Below are positions 23,100-36,199 of a stretch of 64,000 bases of DNA, in pieces. Below the pieces are notes generated by a model, which saw nothing but the letters and a program-made list of their open reading frames with translations, ran no database searches and had not been told where the DNA came from. Position 1 is the stretch's first letter. Every line of letters begins with the position of its first letter. The stretch is taken from the NCBI GenBank assembly GCA_016648135.1, contig JADDOH010001520.1:106956-170955 (forward strand), written 5' to 3'. The stretch comes from Agrypnia vestita (taxonomy: Eukaryota > Arthropoda > Insecta > Trichoptera > Phryganeidae). Position numbers and translations under genes: made by a program.

Positions 23100-25960
23100 C
23101 GGAGAATTCTATAAGATATAAAACATTTTTACTTTCCTCGAAAGGCTGAAGGCAGGAGGTAAATCGACAAGCGCATCCGAGGCTTCAAACCTGGGAAGCC
23201 GTCCGTGGGCCGCCGACGGATCCAGCCAATAAGGGGACTTCTTTGATCGACTTCCACCTTCGGCAAGCGAGCTGGACGAATGGCAAGGCGGTATTTAAAC
23301 CAATTAGAGGGGTCTCGCGTCGCGACGGACGATCGGGTCGGTTCTCAGAAAAAGGAGATACGTCACTTTTTGGAACATGTTGCGAAATGTTGAAAGTATA
23401 TAAGACGTTAGAATCTCTATACGGAGTACGGGGAGACTATGTCCGATCTGGCACCGGTTTTCTGAGAAAGCTACAAAGAGGATCATCATCATACATACTG
23501 GAGACATTAATATAAAAGCATATTGGATTGATCACTGGGATTCTGTATTGGAAGGGATATATCTTTACATGGAGCGACAAAAATAAAGAACACTCGCCGG
23601 ATAGATAAGACTTTTATATTTCTATTATTATCCTCTATTTTTATATTATTGTAATATACATCTATTGAAATGATATCGGAGTAGTGTGTAAATAGTGTTA
23701 CGATTGCTTGGGTGATATTTGTCCAAATATATTGCATTTTACAACGGGATAACGGTAATTTTAATTATGATAATGTACGGCTTTGTTTTCTAACGCTAAC
23801 CATGGTACAGATGTTTAGCAAAGGTAATTAAACCACGGCGTTCCTTTATCGCATTGGACATTTATATGTTCTTTTTGTCGCTGCGTAATAAATGTACAGG
23901 CGTGTAATATAACTGATCGACGCATTTCTGACGGAATAGGTAGTAGATGAGACAGTTTATTTTATATTAATTGGATAAATATGCGTTTGATAGTTAGGCG
24001 CGATTATAAATATAATACTTTGCATAATAGATATGAGGCCGGGTTCACTCTTTATTGTTGGAGAGTTACACGTGGATTTAATTATGTTGTGTAATATATA
24101 GTTATACATTCCTGAGTAAAATACGAGGCAAATAAATGTCGCGGCAGGAAGAAGGAAGCTATTTAGTCCTTTCAGAAATTCAGGGCAGCGGAGGCTATTC
24201 AGCACCTAGGAAAGAATTCTAACAGAAGGCGCTGGGGAAGAAATATATAATAAAGAGGCCCTCCAGGAAGGATTTTAAAAAACCAGTAGTATAATACGAG
24301 AAGGAAATTTGACGCAGCTCCGATCTACAAACAGCTAAGTGTTTTCAAGTTTATTTAATTTTGTCGATTTCTTGTGTGTAATCCTATTATGGTATATTTT
24401 CATTCTAAATCGTAATGTGTTTTGAGGCAGGGAGGTTGTAATCGCGGGAATAGCTTTGATTTCATACAGGGTCAAGCGCTTGTTAACCGTTTTCATACAT
24501 TAATGTATTATAAGAAGAGACCGAAACCAGAATACGATACGATCTCCATCTTCAATCATTTTCGCTAACTAATATAAAGAATAATCCGATAACACGTTTA
24601 GGTCCGCGGGTGACTAGCTTTTCAAAATTTTAACGTAATGCCTGGCTCGGGATACGGCAAGGGCGGAACCTTTATTACTCGAGGCATATTATTGATATTT
24701 TAGACTAACGACTTCTTAAAAATGGAATAATGAATGCAGACACAAGTGGCGGAGTTTGTTCTGTCACGGTCCTAGGGTGGAACAGGCTTCTGAGATGCTT
24801 CAGATGGGGTTACGTAGGATTACAATGTACGTCACCACCCTGTTAAGGGTTCAGTCAAGAAAAGACGGGGTGGTCCGAAGACCTTGAGGGCGACCACCTC
24901 GAACATCTCGAAGGGAAGAAAGTCTTATGTCTTTTGCGCCCCATGGCTGGGCGAATGCGGATCTCGATTTTGAAAGCCGAAGAAAGTTTCACTTACGCGA
25001 AGCAGATAGCCGTACATCGGCCGAACCTTTTATTTGGACCTCATACGAGAACGGGACAGGACTGTAGGTACTAACACATTTCATCATTCATCATCTTTAC
25101 CATCTTGGCTGTATAACGAGACCTCTCGGGGTTCTCACTCCAGGCAGAAATGATGGCGCATCATGAATTCCACAACCAGCTGCAACTTTCATACGGGATT
25201 ACTTTCGCTTCAATATCTACCAATCAATCTTGTCAGTGCTAGTCTGAATCAGATTGACGCACTCTGAAAGGGTTGGGTTTTTCCAGTAGGATCAGCTATA
25301 TCATTAGCCACATAATAAGCATATTTATTCTATACGACCACACCGTGGGACTTATACAGGTAAATTCAACATCAGATGTGGAAGACTTTCCTGATGTGCG
25401 TCGCCTAAGAGAGAGAACTTCGAGGGATTGCTTCGACTGCAGATCAAAGACACGGGATTGGAATTAAATCTGGAGAGATTGAGAGGCTAAAAGTTTAAGC
25501 GGGATGTTAGCCATCGGCTGCCGGTGAGTCGACAGAGGCGAGAACTCCTCGCAGATGAAAATCCGCGGGAAAGAAAACCAAACTTAATATAATATTAATT
25601 TGTTGAATATTACTCACGAAGGAACAATGATTTCCCTCACTTAAATCACTTGTTATTTGTCATATAAAGAATAATACTTCCAGCTAAAATTTAATCCCGA
25701 GACTCTGTATGATGTGTATGTATATTCAATAAAGAAGTTTCCCTTCAAATGTTGAAATCGTTGATAAACAACCGCACATTTCTCCCAATATCAATTTGAA
25801 CAGGTAACGCACGCTATAGACGAAGCCTATCAAGGTAGGGACATCCTAATACAATATTGTAATAAGTGTTTATAATTGTTTATTTCAGTTTTATTATTTT
25901 AATATGCGGATTTTCACCCATACGCCGCTCGAACAATTTACTACGACGTTCCCCAACCGG
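23100..25960 (+). repeat. Diverged relative of the long LTR-like block (C)
   Basis: Two widely spaced segments align to copy B in the same order: a CGATTGCTTG.GTGATATT.GT block at about 23700 (16480 in B), and 25720-25930 (17630-17840 in B), including AAAGAAGTTT, GAACAGGT, CAAGGTA, CTAATACAA, AGTGTTTATAATT and TTTCAG. A TATA box lies at 23397 in the right relative place. The outer limits are guesses. No coding region was recognised inside; short open frames near 23243 and 25273 resemble nothing known. Confidence 0.45.
23397..23404 (+). promoter_or_regulatory. TATA box of block C
   Basis: TATATAAG after a GC-rich region and before CGTTAGAATC. An AATAAA-type signal follows at about 23582 (AAAATAAAGAACAC), giving a promoter-to-polyA spacing typical of an LTR. 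Confidence 0.4.
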
Positions 25961-27635
25961 AGACGTTTTATTTCTTCTAGACTGTGTTTTATTCTAATGT
26001 AAATTATCCATGTATGTTTCTCGGCCGAAATGTAATTATCCGCGACAATTGTTATCCCGCTTACCTTATAATAACATAAAACTGGCTAAACGTGGTTATT
26101 ACGATGTGTAGTGAAATATGAGTTTCAAGTTTCCCTTAAAATCGTGTTGACAGCAGCTTAGTACTACATGTCAATACTGACATATACAATTTAGCGTAGT
26201 TATAGTAAATTAGTTCAAGGAAGTTGTTGCTACTGTTATGTACCTACTCCATAGAGTGGTTCTCATACACGTTTCTTTTCCGTCTGAATTAAATTATACG
26301 GTGTATATCGTTATCTCTCGTAAAGGCGAAACTGCTAGATTTCCATTACGTGTTCTAAGAGAATCAGGGTATTTAGATGAACATATTGTAATTTCGGTAG
26401 TTAGTTAATTTCGATTGAAGGCACCACGAGGGTGTCGCGTCCTTAGGGAACAATATAATTCTTCCAATCTTTTAACAAATAAATCCGATATGTTATTTAC
26501 ATAGACATGTTCCTAGTTATATTAGCTATTTATGATGCGCGATTACCGGTACGGTTAATACGCACACAGTAGAAGTAATTTAGCCGTGTTTATTAGAAAT
26601 ACGAATTTCACCACGTCTCCAAAAGACTCTCGAGTAGCCGCGAACACAACAGGTTCTAACACTAGACGTATCATTGGCCATTTAATAAATCAATCGTGAA
26701 CTTCGACTAAAAATTATCGGAATAGTTGACGGGGAATAAATTAAGTAAAAATTAGTATATCGACATTTATGTAAACATATTTTACTGCATTAATAAATTA
26801 TAAACCTTCAACATATAAAGTCTAAAAAAATATTACAAACTGTGTAATTATATTGGTTGATATGGCAGTCATTTTGTGATGCAGCATGGTTATTTTATTT
26901 TAAACAAAAGCACACTTTGTACTACACGTAAGTGTGTAAAGTATAATGTTAAGTATAGCATAAATAAAAATTATATATGCTTGTTTATGTGCATCTGTTT
27001 CGTCAAAACTCATTTAAATTTCATATGTGATGGAACAATTGAGAGCCTACCAATATCATACGCCGACGGATCGATGGAGCCGCAGAAGCATACGGTGAAT
27101 ATAATTATTCAACCATCAAAAATTAATGACGTAATCCATGGATGTTAATTGTGGCGTGAAGGTTTTGGCTATACGAGGCGGCCCTGCCGGGAGAGGGAGT
27201 GCATCGACAGCCAGCGCCGTACCCACGTGTTAAATTATTCATATTAGGTACGATTTGTTATTTCATAAGGGAAAACGATTTAGATATAATATAAGTGAAA
27301 ACACGACTGAACTTGATCGACTTAAAATGATATACTTAACTAATATTTGCCGATAATTTATAAGAGGGCGGGAAGAATTAAAAAAACAATATAATAATTA
27401 TTAAAATGAGTACATAAATGGCTAAATTTTCTTCGTTTGAAAAAAGTGCGATTGCTAGTAATAGTAAAGAAATAAAAATAATTAAAGAAGTAATATAAAA
27501 ATAGATAAAAATAAAAAAAATCATTTATTATTTATAATAGCTGTCATTACACGTGCATAGAGAGTGAGATCAAAAAATCTTAATTCCCAATGTTTTGTCT
27601 TTTAAAATAATTGACTTTACTTAACTTAACTTTAA
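25961..27635. other. No gene recognised
   Basis: AT-rich intergenic-type sequence. The frame at 26876-27148 (90 codons) has no recognisable domain, and I do not call it. Confidence 0.45.
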
Positions 27636-27770
27636 AAAAATATATATATATATCTATATATATCTATCTATATATATTATATATATATATATATCTATAT
27701 ATATATGTAATTATATCTATATATACTTATCTATATATATATATATTATCTATATATATGATGCCGATGT
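27636..27770. repeat. TATATC/AT microsatellite
   Basis: Long mixed runs of TA and TATCTA. Confidence 0.95.
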
Positions 27771-27883
27771 TATGAGCTCTCATTGCATGTATATATACAT
27801 ATATATAAAATAAAAATGATAAAATATATAAACGCGACATATCTTTGAGTGCTGCACTACACTAGGAGTGTCCCATCCCCAGT

Positions 27884-27960
27884 GGCGGGAGCCTATAAAA
27901 ACTCTCGCCCGCACAGGAAAGATCGGTCTCTTCTGCAATATATCACTTCATTAACCCACG
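27884..27960 (+). promoter_or_regulatory. Candidate core promoter (TATAAAA)
   Basis: GGCGGGAGCCTATAAAAACT at 27884-27903 with the TATA box at 27894-27900, followed about 30 bp later by ATCGGTCTCTTCTGC, which could hold an initiator. It may belong to a solo LTR; no coding region follows directly. Confidence 0.4.
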
Positions 27961-28165
27961 AAAGCTGAGAAACTTCGGGAAGCGGAGCCTCTAGTTCCAC
28001 CCGGTAATAATCACTATTGTGCGCATCCATTCTAGAGAACAGCAGACCACAGGGTACCTTACTAATTTTTGTATTATATTCTCATTTGCAGAACCCTCCT
28101 CGGATTCAGCTAGATTCATTTATAAAATATGTAGATTATCTGGTTACGCGATGTAAAAACTTTTG

Positions 28166-28552
28166 ATTAGTGTATATTATAGATATCTCACAGAGACGAA
28201 ACTGTATTAATTATGGGAAAGTAGGTATAGAAGTCATTTGGGTGTAACAGGACTTATGACCTGTCTTTTTATGGTTGGCTTAAGTGATCACTTTACACAA
28301 TTGTAACATTCGCCATTTCACCGCACGCCATTCACGCAATTTGAACATATATACAACTTCCAAAAAATGAATAAGCATGGTATATTCTATCATGGGTGGA
28401 AATGGCGAATGTTACAATTGTGTAAAGTGATCACTTAAGCCAACCATAAAAAGACAGGTCATAAGTCCTGTTACACCCAAATGACTTCTATACCTACTTT
28501 CCCATAATTAATACAGTTTCGTCTCTGTGAGATATCTATAATATACACTAAT
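28166..28552. repeat. Perfect 154-bp inverted repeat with 79-bp loop
   Basis: The left arm 28166-28319 (starts ATTAGTGTATATTATAG, ends GCGAATGTTACAATTG in reverse sense) is the exact reverse complement of the right arm 28399-28552. I found no mismatch over the whole arm. The 79-bp spacer is unique. It has no coding frame and no obvious TIR-type ends, and homology stops abruptly at both arm borders. Confidence 0.93.
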
Positions 28553-28791
28553 TGATTAATAATGTCTCTGTGACATAAATCCAGCACTGTTCTGAAAGAT
28601 TTGAACAAACTCAAAATATTCTAAAAACTTTTGTATAATCTTGATGGTGTGCATCCTTTCAACATGTCTAAATTTAATTTGAAATAAATTTCACTAAGGC
28701 ATTAATGTTTATGCAACATTATTGATACCTACTAAATTAAGGAGGCATCTCCGATCCATTTTCGTCAATAATAAATAATTGTCATCTGCAG

Positions 28792-28935
28792 GATGCACGC
28801 GAGAATTGCTGCCACGAGACTCTGGAATTGCGCGAACAATTCCAATGGACCTCCAAGCTGATCTCCAATAGGATGGCATTGCTCCAATATCAGAACGCGT
28901 CTCAGGATAATCACATTTCGTCAAAAGTTAATTGA
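28792..28935 (+). CDS. Candidate 3'-terminal exon of an unknown protein
   Basis: A pyrimidine-rich acceptor (TTGTCATCTGCAG) precedes 47 codons and a TGA. The peptide begins DARENCCHETLELREQ and ends NASQDNHISSKVN; its middle looks amphipathic (FQWTSKLISNRMALLQYQ). Codon use and composition look like a cellular protein rather than a repeat. An AATAAA signal lies about 35 bp after the stop, near 28970. I found no upstream exon and do not recognise the protein. The same frame is open back to 28741, so it may simply be part of a longer unspliced remnant. A 71-codon frame on the opposite strand overlaps and is taken as its shadow. Confidence 0.3.
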   Translation, partial: DARENCCHETLELREQFQWTSKLISNRMALLQYQNASQDNHISSKVN

Positions 28936-30562
28936 AACGTCGGGATTAAAAGCTAATATGTGATGGGAAAATAAAATATGCTCTTATGTTATAATTCTGT
29001 AATAAACTGTAATAATATTCTAAATATATTTTCAGTTCCACTAAATATAAAATCCAATTTATTCCAGTATAGCAAAGCACATTACAGCGCCCTATCCGTT
29101 CGCTACCGAGTCGATCCCACACACGCACCCTAGTCCCATGCATCTTTCTGATTAAAATAATTAAAATTAAAATCTGTTTGTATATAATAAAAAAATGATG
29201 TAAGTATTATGGTTCGATGAAGTTTGATTGGATTTTGTGGTTGTGGCATTTGAAAAAAAATTACCTTAATGTTTAAAAATTATAAAATACCACAAAGATG
29301 ATATGCGCACTAATTATATTTAGAAATCTTGAATAGTTCTGAGTATATCTTTTCGTCATCAGAGTATTTTTCCATTTTACATTTTGTGTAGCTCTCCATT
29401 GCGTCAAAGCCGTAGCCGTGGCATAGGCTTTAGAGGGAAAATGTCGCAAGTTGGGCTCGTAATTAAAATGATGTTATTTCGGGCCTCCTCTCCCGCGGTG
29501 TGAACGGATTGCGAGGGTTTCGGTGTCGTCTCGAGCCTTCTTTGTCACGCCAAGACGCCGAGTGGCTTGTTAGCTCGCCACGAGTGCGCTCGCTTTGAGC
29601 GGCCGCGTCTCATTGCCACACTTTTTTAAATTCAATACAAACTGCGGTTTCACGATTTGCCCACTGAAGTGTGAATCTTTTGAGCGGCTGAATCTTCGCT
29701 AAGAGTCAGGATACAGTGGTACGTGCGCAACTGTTTTGAGAAATCGGGGACATAAAAAAATATCAAATTGTACACATAGTTTTAGACATTGTAAAGTAGA
29801 CTGAGATTGATACACTACTATTGGAAAGGGTTAAGATGCCTTACGCAAATCTTGGAAAATTTCAATGCATTCACTTCGATCATGATTAAGCTAGTGTTGG
29901 TAATATTGTATATGGCAAATTCCTGCCAAATATCAATAGTGGGAGATAAATGATTTCAAGCTTTGCATTTTTTTTAAATATTTTCTTTTATTCTCAAAAC
30001 GTTGGATAATCTTTAATGTTCGGGAAAATATAGTTTTTTATGATTGTACTTCTCTTTTAGTATATTGCGATATTTCATTTATCCAAAAAAGCCACATATT
30101 GCCCTGCACTGTAATATCGGTACCTACCCGAGAGGTCATTAAATTACGCCATACGCGCGGCCCGCGCGTTGTCTATGGCGAGTCGTCTAGATTTTTAAAA
30201 TTTTGGACAGCGTCTTTGTCTATACGGAGATCTCACACGAGATGGCGAGTAGCGCACGGCACGCGACGGCGCCGTTTATTGGGTAAATTATCATTTTGGA
30301 ATAACTTAAACAGATATCTTAGAAGCAGTATGTTTGTTAAGCGACGCTGTGTAATTTTTGTTGTTTTTGTTTAACAGGGCCGCAATCCCGCGGGAGAATG
30401 GCTGCCACGCGGCGGCATTATAATTTGACTTTGTAGCGAAATTTCTACACATTTATTTTATGTTTTCATCAGAGAATTACCCGGCAGATTTTATTGATGG
30501 ATGAATCAATTGTAATTACACCGATTATGCCTGGAACCTGAGGGACTGCCAAAGAAAGCCCT
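28936..30562. other. No gene recognised
   Basis: Intergenic-type sequence with a GC-rich patch at about 29400-29640. The 91-codon frame at 30099-30374 is arginine-rich and without a domain; I do not call it. Confidence 0.4.
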
Positions 30563-30643
30563 ACCAAGATGTGACACCAAGATGTGACACCAAGATGTGA
30601 CACCAAGATGTGACACCAAGATGTGATACCAAGATGTGACACC
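30563..30643. repeat. Six tandem 13-bp units
   Basis: CCAAGATGTGACA repeated at 30563, 30576, 30589, 30602, 30615 (with one change to GATA) and 30628. Confidence 0.95.
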
Positions 30644-31378
30644 ATTCGTGTGATCGTGCTACAAAAGTAATAACTACCCGTTTAAATGTAGAGTAGTTTT
30701 ATGTTTTTGACGGCATCATTTTCGGAGGAAGCCGTGAATTAAATAACATTATTTTCTACAAATTGTCTTTGTACGAGTCGCCATCAATAATTTAATATTT
30801 TTCGGAGTTTTGATTAAATTTTTATTTAATTCTTTGTACGAGACGTACATCCTATCTTAATACCTTTATGTTTTTATTTTAAAATCAATGTATAACTTAT
30901 TTTCGTTTCCTTTAAATTTAAATAAATTGTAAATTTTTTTCAACTGAACTTTTTTTTGTTTAATTTCACAGTACACCCATGCTATCACAGAGCTAATCAT
31001 ATGTCTGTTATTTATAATTTTATTTTTTATTTTACATACCTTCATACTAAAATAAAGACCCCACATTCTTATGCTTACTTCTGGTAAGTCGGTGAAACGG
31101 GTGGAACTTGTTACGATTGCGCCTAATATGGCGGATGGCACATCGGCATCAGCTCAACGACGCATTATATATTAAAAGAGAAGTATAGTACTTGATATAA
31201 TTCAAGTGAATACCTCAAATTTCTTAAAAACAGCCAAAGTGATGTCGTAGCCTGCCACAACATGTACAAATAAAATATCAAGGTGACATTTTGAATATGA
31301 GGTCAAGCATTTCGAAGGATACATTAATGCTTCTGATTTCGCTTTTCCATGTTTAAAAAACTAACCCATAAAAAACAA

Positions 31379-31682
31379 GTTTTTACAATACTCCCTTTCT
31401 CATTTTCGGGTTTCGTGTCTGCCAGGTGCGTCGGAGTATTTTCATGCAACTTACTGAGTTGTATGAAAAAACCATTAATAATTTGAAAAATCCAAAATTA
31501 TACTATAATTATTAAATTTTTTTAATGAAAATTTGATAAATCTTCTTGATCGTCGCTACGAGTCTACTTGCAAAGTTTCAGCTTGATTGGATTACGGGAA
31601 AAGGGTTAAAAATCGATCCAAAGTTTTTTCGTCAAGCAAACAAGCAAGCAGACGCCACGAGTTAAAAGAAAGGAAGTAAAAA
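31379..31682 (+). repeat. Interspersed repeat, about 300 bp
   Basis: Begins GTTTTTACAATACTCCCTTT and ends GTTAAAAGAAAGGAAGTAAA, so the ends are loosely inverted. The middle contains TTGATCGTCGCTACGAGTCT, CAAAGTTTCAGCTTGATTGG and ACAAGCAAGCAGACGCCACG. A second full copy is at 46264-46790 and a short one at 11384-11447. It may be a MITE or the tail of a LINE. Confidence 0.7.
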
Positions 31683-31985
31683 GCCGAATGGTTTTATCAA
31701 CAGGGATTCGTGTAATCAATATTACTAAAATTCTATATTCTCACCTACAACAATACTTCTTCTTGTATAAGACAGTTCTATTGCTGTTTCTATTTTAATT
31801 TATTATATTCCTCATATTATACATACTCAAGTCCACCCAGCTCCCGGTCTATCTAAGAATGCGCCTTTGGAAAAGTTCCAGACTGGGAATATATATTTTT
31901 TGTGGTACTCATGTGTCCGAAGCCGTATAATAATATAGACAGAACTAATACCTTTTATACGGATATTTTTGTGCGTTGAGATAGG

Positions 31986-32834
31986 TTGCGGTTCAGGAAA
32001 ACTCTTTCATTAAGCTTTGCTGTGCATTTTCGCTACAAAATGAACGATCAAAATCTGACAAGAACATCAAATGTTAAAGATCTAGGTGTTAGATTTGTAA
32101 GCAACCTAACATTTCACGATCACATAGAGACGATCAGTGGTGATGCTTTGAGAATGTTAGGATTTGTTCTGCGTACTGCCAGGGTTTTCGAGAATACCCG
32201 CGTACTCAGAACTCTTTACAACTCCTTGGTGCGGAGTAGACTCGAGAGTGGCTCGATGATCTGGGGGCCACATGAGGGCAAGTACTCTCTTATGGTGGAG
32301 AAAGTCCAAAAGAAGTTTCTGAGATATCTCTACATGAGAGAGTACGGGCATTATCCTTGGCTTTACCCAACCGAGTTTCTCCAGGGTATGCTTGGCTACA
32401 ATAGTTTAGAGACTAGAAGGAATGTGTATTTGATTACACATTTTTATCGATTGTTACGCGGTATGATCGATAATCCTCAAATTATGCAGAGCATTGGTTT
32501 GTATGTTCCTGATAATTATACTAGACATCGTCAGCATAGATTGTTTTACATTCCAATATACAGGACCAACCTGCCGATGGTTATGCCTGTTGGAAGAGCC
32601 ACAGCTATGCTGAACAAAATCGCTTTGGGTATTGATATATTCCATGTGTCTGAGGGGGTTTTCCGAAGCGGGATTCTCCTACACCTTTGACCAGGTTTTA
32701 TGTTATTTTTAATTTATTAAATATTTTCATTTTTGTTATATGTACTTCCTAATATGTATGCCTTAAACATTTTGTTTGTCATGTACATATTATCATGAAA
32801 TAAATTGAATTGAAATTGAAATTGAAATTGAAAA
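31986..32834 (+). pseudogene. 3' end of a Jockey/CR1-type LINE
   Basis: One open frame of 234 codons (31986-32690) covers the region after the polymerase core: VKDLGVRFVSNLTFHDHIE, RTLYNSLVRSRLESGSMIWG, and VEKVQKKFLRYLYMRE are the standard C-terminal blocks of Jockey/CR1-like reverse transcriptases. The polymerase core is missing at the 5' side. The element ends with AAATAAATTGAATTGAAA and four TTGAAA repeats (to about 32834), the short tandem tail typical of this type. The intact frame suggests a fairly recent truncated insertion. Confidence 0.82.
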
Positions 32835-32835
32835 T

Positions 32836-33310
32836 AGGTATCTTTATAACGCACAGCTAGTTTCCAGAGATCCGCCAATACTATACTTAGTAAAACGAAA
32901 ATTTAACTAAATTTGAACTCTACCGTTTCCTGAAATTCTGCGAATATTATTCTGTGAACCTAGTAAGACGACAAAAATAATTAACTTTATAGAACATAGT
33001 GATTTCCGAAGTTCCGATATGCCAGATTAATTACCTTTATAAAATAAAATCAAACCCGTACTCTGAGTTAAAACCCTTTTAACAGGACCTCGCGTATTTA
33101 GCATAAGATAGGTATTTTTACAAGATTTATTAACAATTTCCCGCGTGTTTAGCATAAAATAGGTATCTTTATAACGCACAGCTAGTTTCCGGAGATCTGC
33201 AAATATCAGTTCTATATATGCCGGACTAATCAACTCAATAAAGCGCAGTAATTTCCGAAGTTCTAATATGCCAAATTAATTACCCTTTATAAAATAAAAT
33301 CAAACCCGTA
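32836..33310 (+). repeat. Imperfect tandem duplication
   Basis: AGGTATCTTTATAACGCACA plus GCTAGTTTCC occurs at about 32836 and 33161. ATTTCCGAAGTTC and TATAAAATAAAATCAAACCC occur at about 33000-33056 and 33249-33307. The unit is about 325 bp or less and has drifted. Confidence 0.7.
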
Positions 33311-35274
33311 CCCCCCTTTTCTTTTAACGTGAGCAATAAACAATGTCGAAGAGTATATTTACCCGTACACAACTTTCACTTGAAATTAAACTATAATTTT
33401 CAACCACTGGGACACTCTAAGTCGACGGTAACTTTCACTCAAAAAAACAACCGACGCGGATTTCACACTCCCGTAGACGTTCACCAACTGCCTGAATTCT
33501 GCTGTGTCTTGACATTTTAAAACCCCCCTAGCGGGAAAAGGTCCTAAGTCGTGTGTTTCCAGGATTTTCAATATTCTACTTCCCTTGAAACCAAATTCTT
33601 TGTTCCTAAGATTCAGTTTGGCAAAAAAAAACCAAATCTCCTCTCGGATATGTCAGTTGATCCCACCTTCTGTTGCCGTCTCTGTCTCCGTCCCTGTGCC
33701 TGTTTTGGGACGGACTCAGTGGCTTCGGACGATTTGAACTCGCTTCACAAGCGCGATAATTAATTTTTAATATTTAATTTCTAAGTTCAGTCCATATTGT
33801 CGTTTGATCAACCGTAACCACAATCTATCGGGTACTCCCCTAATCATAGTTGATGTTTCTTCATTATCTACCATTATCATGTCCCGTTCCCTCGTATTTT
33901 CACTCGTCTTTATCGGAAATTTAACGATCCTTGGCTGCTATATCATTGTATCAATTTCCCTACACTCAACATGTACACACTGCATACCTAGATAAACAAT
34001 CGTTCAAAGGTACTATACCTAATTTTAAATTAATTTTGGGCGATCTTTTCTCGTGGATCATCCAATGAATCCTGTCTTATGCCCGCGGCTCTCCGCGCAC
34101 AGGGACGTATTAGTCCCTCCGTTGCGGAATTTAAACATAATTTGTAACCATTTATTATTATTTTTATTGGCAGTAAGATTGATCCACAAAATAACTATGT
34201 TACATAGACAGTGAATATTCTCGAACAATATAATACTGGAAGAGTACTATTCGCTATAACACAATAAACTATTAATGTAAGTTAAAGTAAATTTTTAAAT
34301 TCAGTGGAAAATTTTTAAGATCGTTTTGCTTTTAATTTTTCCCAAAACAAAATAAATAAATAAATAAATAAACACACAAATACACACTCACACAACCCCA
34401 CTATTGGACATGTTTTTCTTATTCTTTTATCGATCGTATGTATGTGTCTTCGCGTAATTGGCCCAAAACTCTGTACATCAATTATTGTTTTTTCTTCAAA
34501 GATTGATTAATTATATGGCTGTAAGAAACCCAATAAATGAAAATAAATAAAATAAATAAGTAAATAAACCTCCAGTGCCGCAGGCAAGGCGTCGGATTAA
34601 TTCAGTGCTTATTTATTGCCAAGGTACTGGACGCCTCCGCTGATAACTATATACCACTCACCATGTTCTTAGAGGTGTGTTGAAAGATTGCTAGTATCTG
34701 TCGAATCGGTCTCAAGTAGTTGCCTGTATTTGTACGTTTATCATTATTACATGCTCTTGCTATACCCGTTCCACTTCACATTATTGTTCCTCCCGTCTTC
34801 GAATTTCTATCACACTATGTTCTCCTATGTTTTTGGCACTTATATGCTTGCTTTTTACTTGCATTTACTCCTTTATATATTTGTTTCATTTATCCATCCA
34901 TCTATAAGATCCCCATATGCTTTATCCTTTTATTTCATGTGTATATGGGCCGCAAATTCGTATTATTTTATTTTCAATATTCTTATCTAGATACACTTGT
35001 TCCAATTATGTTTTGTGGGTTATTACTACCAAACCCGGCGAAATCTGAGCTAGAATAGCCAATCGTATACTCGTTATCCGTTCTGATGAGACTACGCTAA
35101 TGTCGGACAGGTTTGTAGTGATTACATAGTTAATATATTGTATCTATATTTGAGTATATTCTTTTCTTGTCGTGCCATTAATATGCTTACACGTTATCGT
35201 TATCTCTTCCCTAACTATATATACCGTCATGGCGCAATTTCCTATCTGTTGTAAAAGCCTGAAGAGCGTTAGTC
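33311..35274. other. No gene recognised; small AAAT microsatellite
   Basis: (AAAT)n lies at about 34349-34372, followed by CA-rich sequence to 34395. Open frames near 34688-35058 are hydrophobic and overlap in two frames, which is expected for T-rich DNA. I call none. Confidence 0.45.
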
Positions 35275-35472
35275 TACAGATAAATATAATAGAATTATAG
35301 TTAACTTTTCTATCCGCCCACGTTATCCGACTCCCGCGAAACGAAAATGAATCATTATTCGCTTCTCGACAGGGCGTTAGTCTACAGATAAATATAATGG
35401 AATTATAGTTAACTTTCCTATCTGCCTATGTTATCCGACTCCCGCGAAACGAAATTAAATCATTATCCGCTC
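35275..35472. repeat. 99-bp tandem duplication
   Basis: GCGTTAGTCTACAGATAAAT starts at 35275 and 35374. The two units share TATAGTTAACTTT, TTATCCGACTCCCGCGAAAC and ATCATTAT with a few changes. Confidence 0.9.
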
Positions 35473-36199
35473 AGTTAAGGTCACCCCTCTGGTACATCGT
35501 ATACGTTTTAATCCGTGCTTCACGGCCAATTCCTATAAATTATTTATGGGGCGTTTTCCTCTCGCGATCCCCCGATTAGACCTGCCTTCCTTACTTTTGC
35601 TCATATTCTGCTATCTCTCTTGGGCGGCAATCCACTCGAGACCACGATTAATGACACTTAAACGGTTTCAAAAACCCAGCAAAAAAGTCAATAATTCAGA
35701 AACCTCGTGGAACTGTCAATATCATCGTCACCTTAGAGTAGACGTTAATCGGTTTTTTAACGGCTTAAACTGCAATAACCGCGACCTAAATCTCTGAAAA
35801 CCATGTTCAGCATTTTTTTATGGGAAGCACATGTGGACCGCTCGGACCGCATCGATCGTCAACCATTTGTACCAAACACGGCTTTACCACAAGATTAATA
35901 TGATTTATAAGAATTGATTAGTAACTGCCCGTAACCTATATCCGATCAATCGCTACTAACTCCCTCCCAATACTCCGCCAGGTGGGCTTAGCTCAATTTT
36001 TCCCGCGTAGCATTTAAATCATCTTAGAGTTCAAAATAGAAATAATAAAAAAAAAATCTATAGAAACAGGTGATTCATCACAATATACTTATAGCTTATA
36101 ATTAATAATTACTTGACTCTGAAACTTGAAATCCAAAAGAAAGTCCATCATTGTTGACTGCTTATAGGTATCTAGCTATTTTTTACTATTTTCTCTAAT
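35473..36199. other. No feature recognised
   Basis: No coding frame above 83 codons and no repeat boundary were seen. Confidence 0.4.

Noticed and set aside
34688..35058. Hydrophobic frames of 100 and 112 codons
   Set aside because: They overlap in two frames in T-rich sequence; hydrophobicity follows from base composition.
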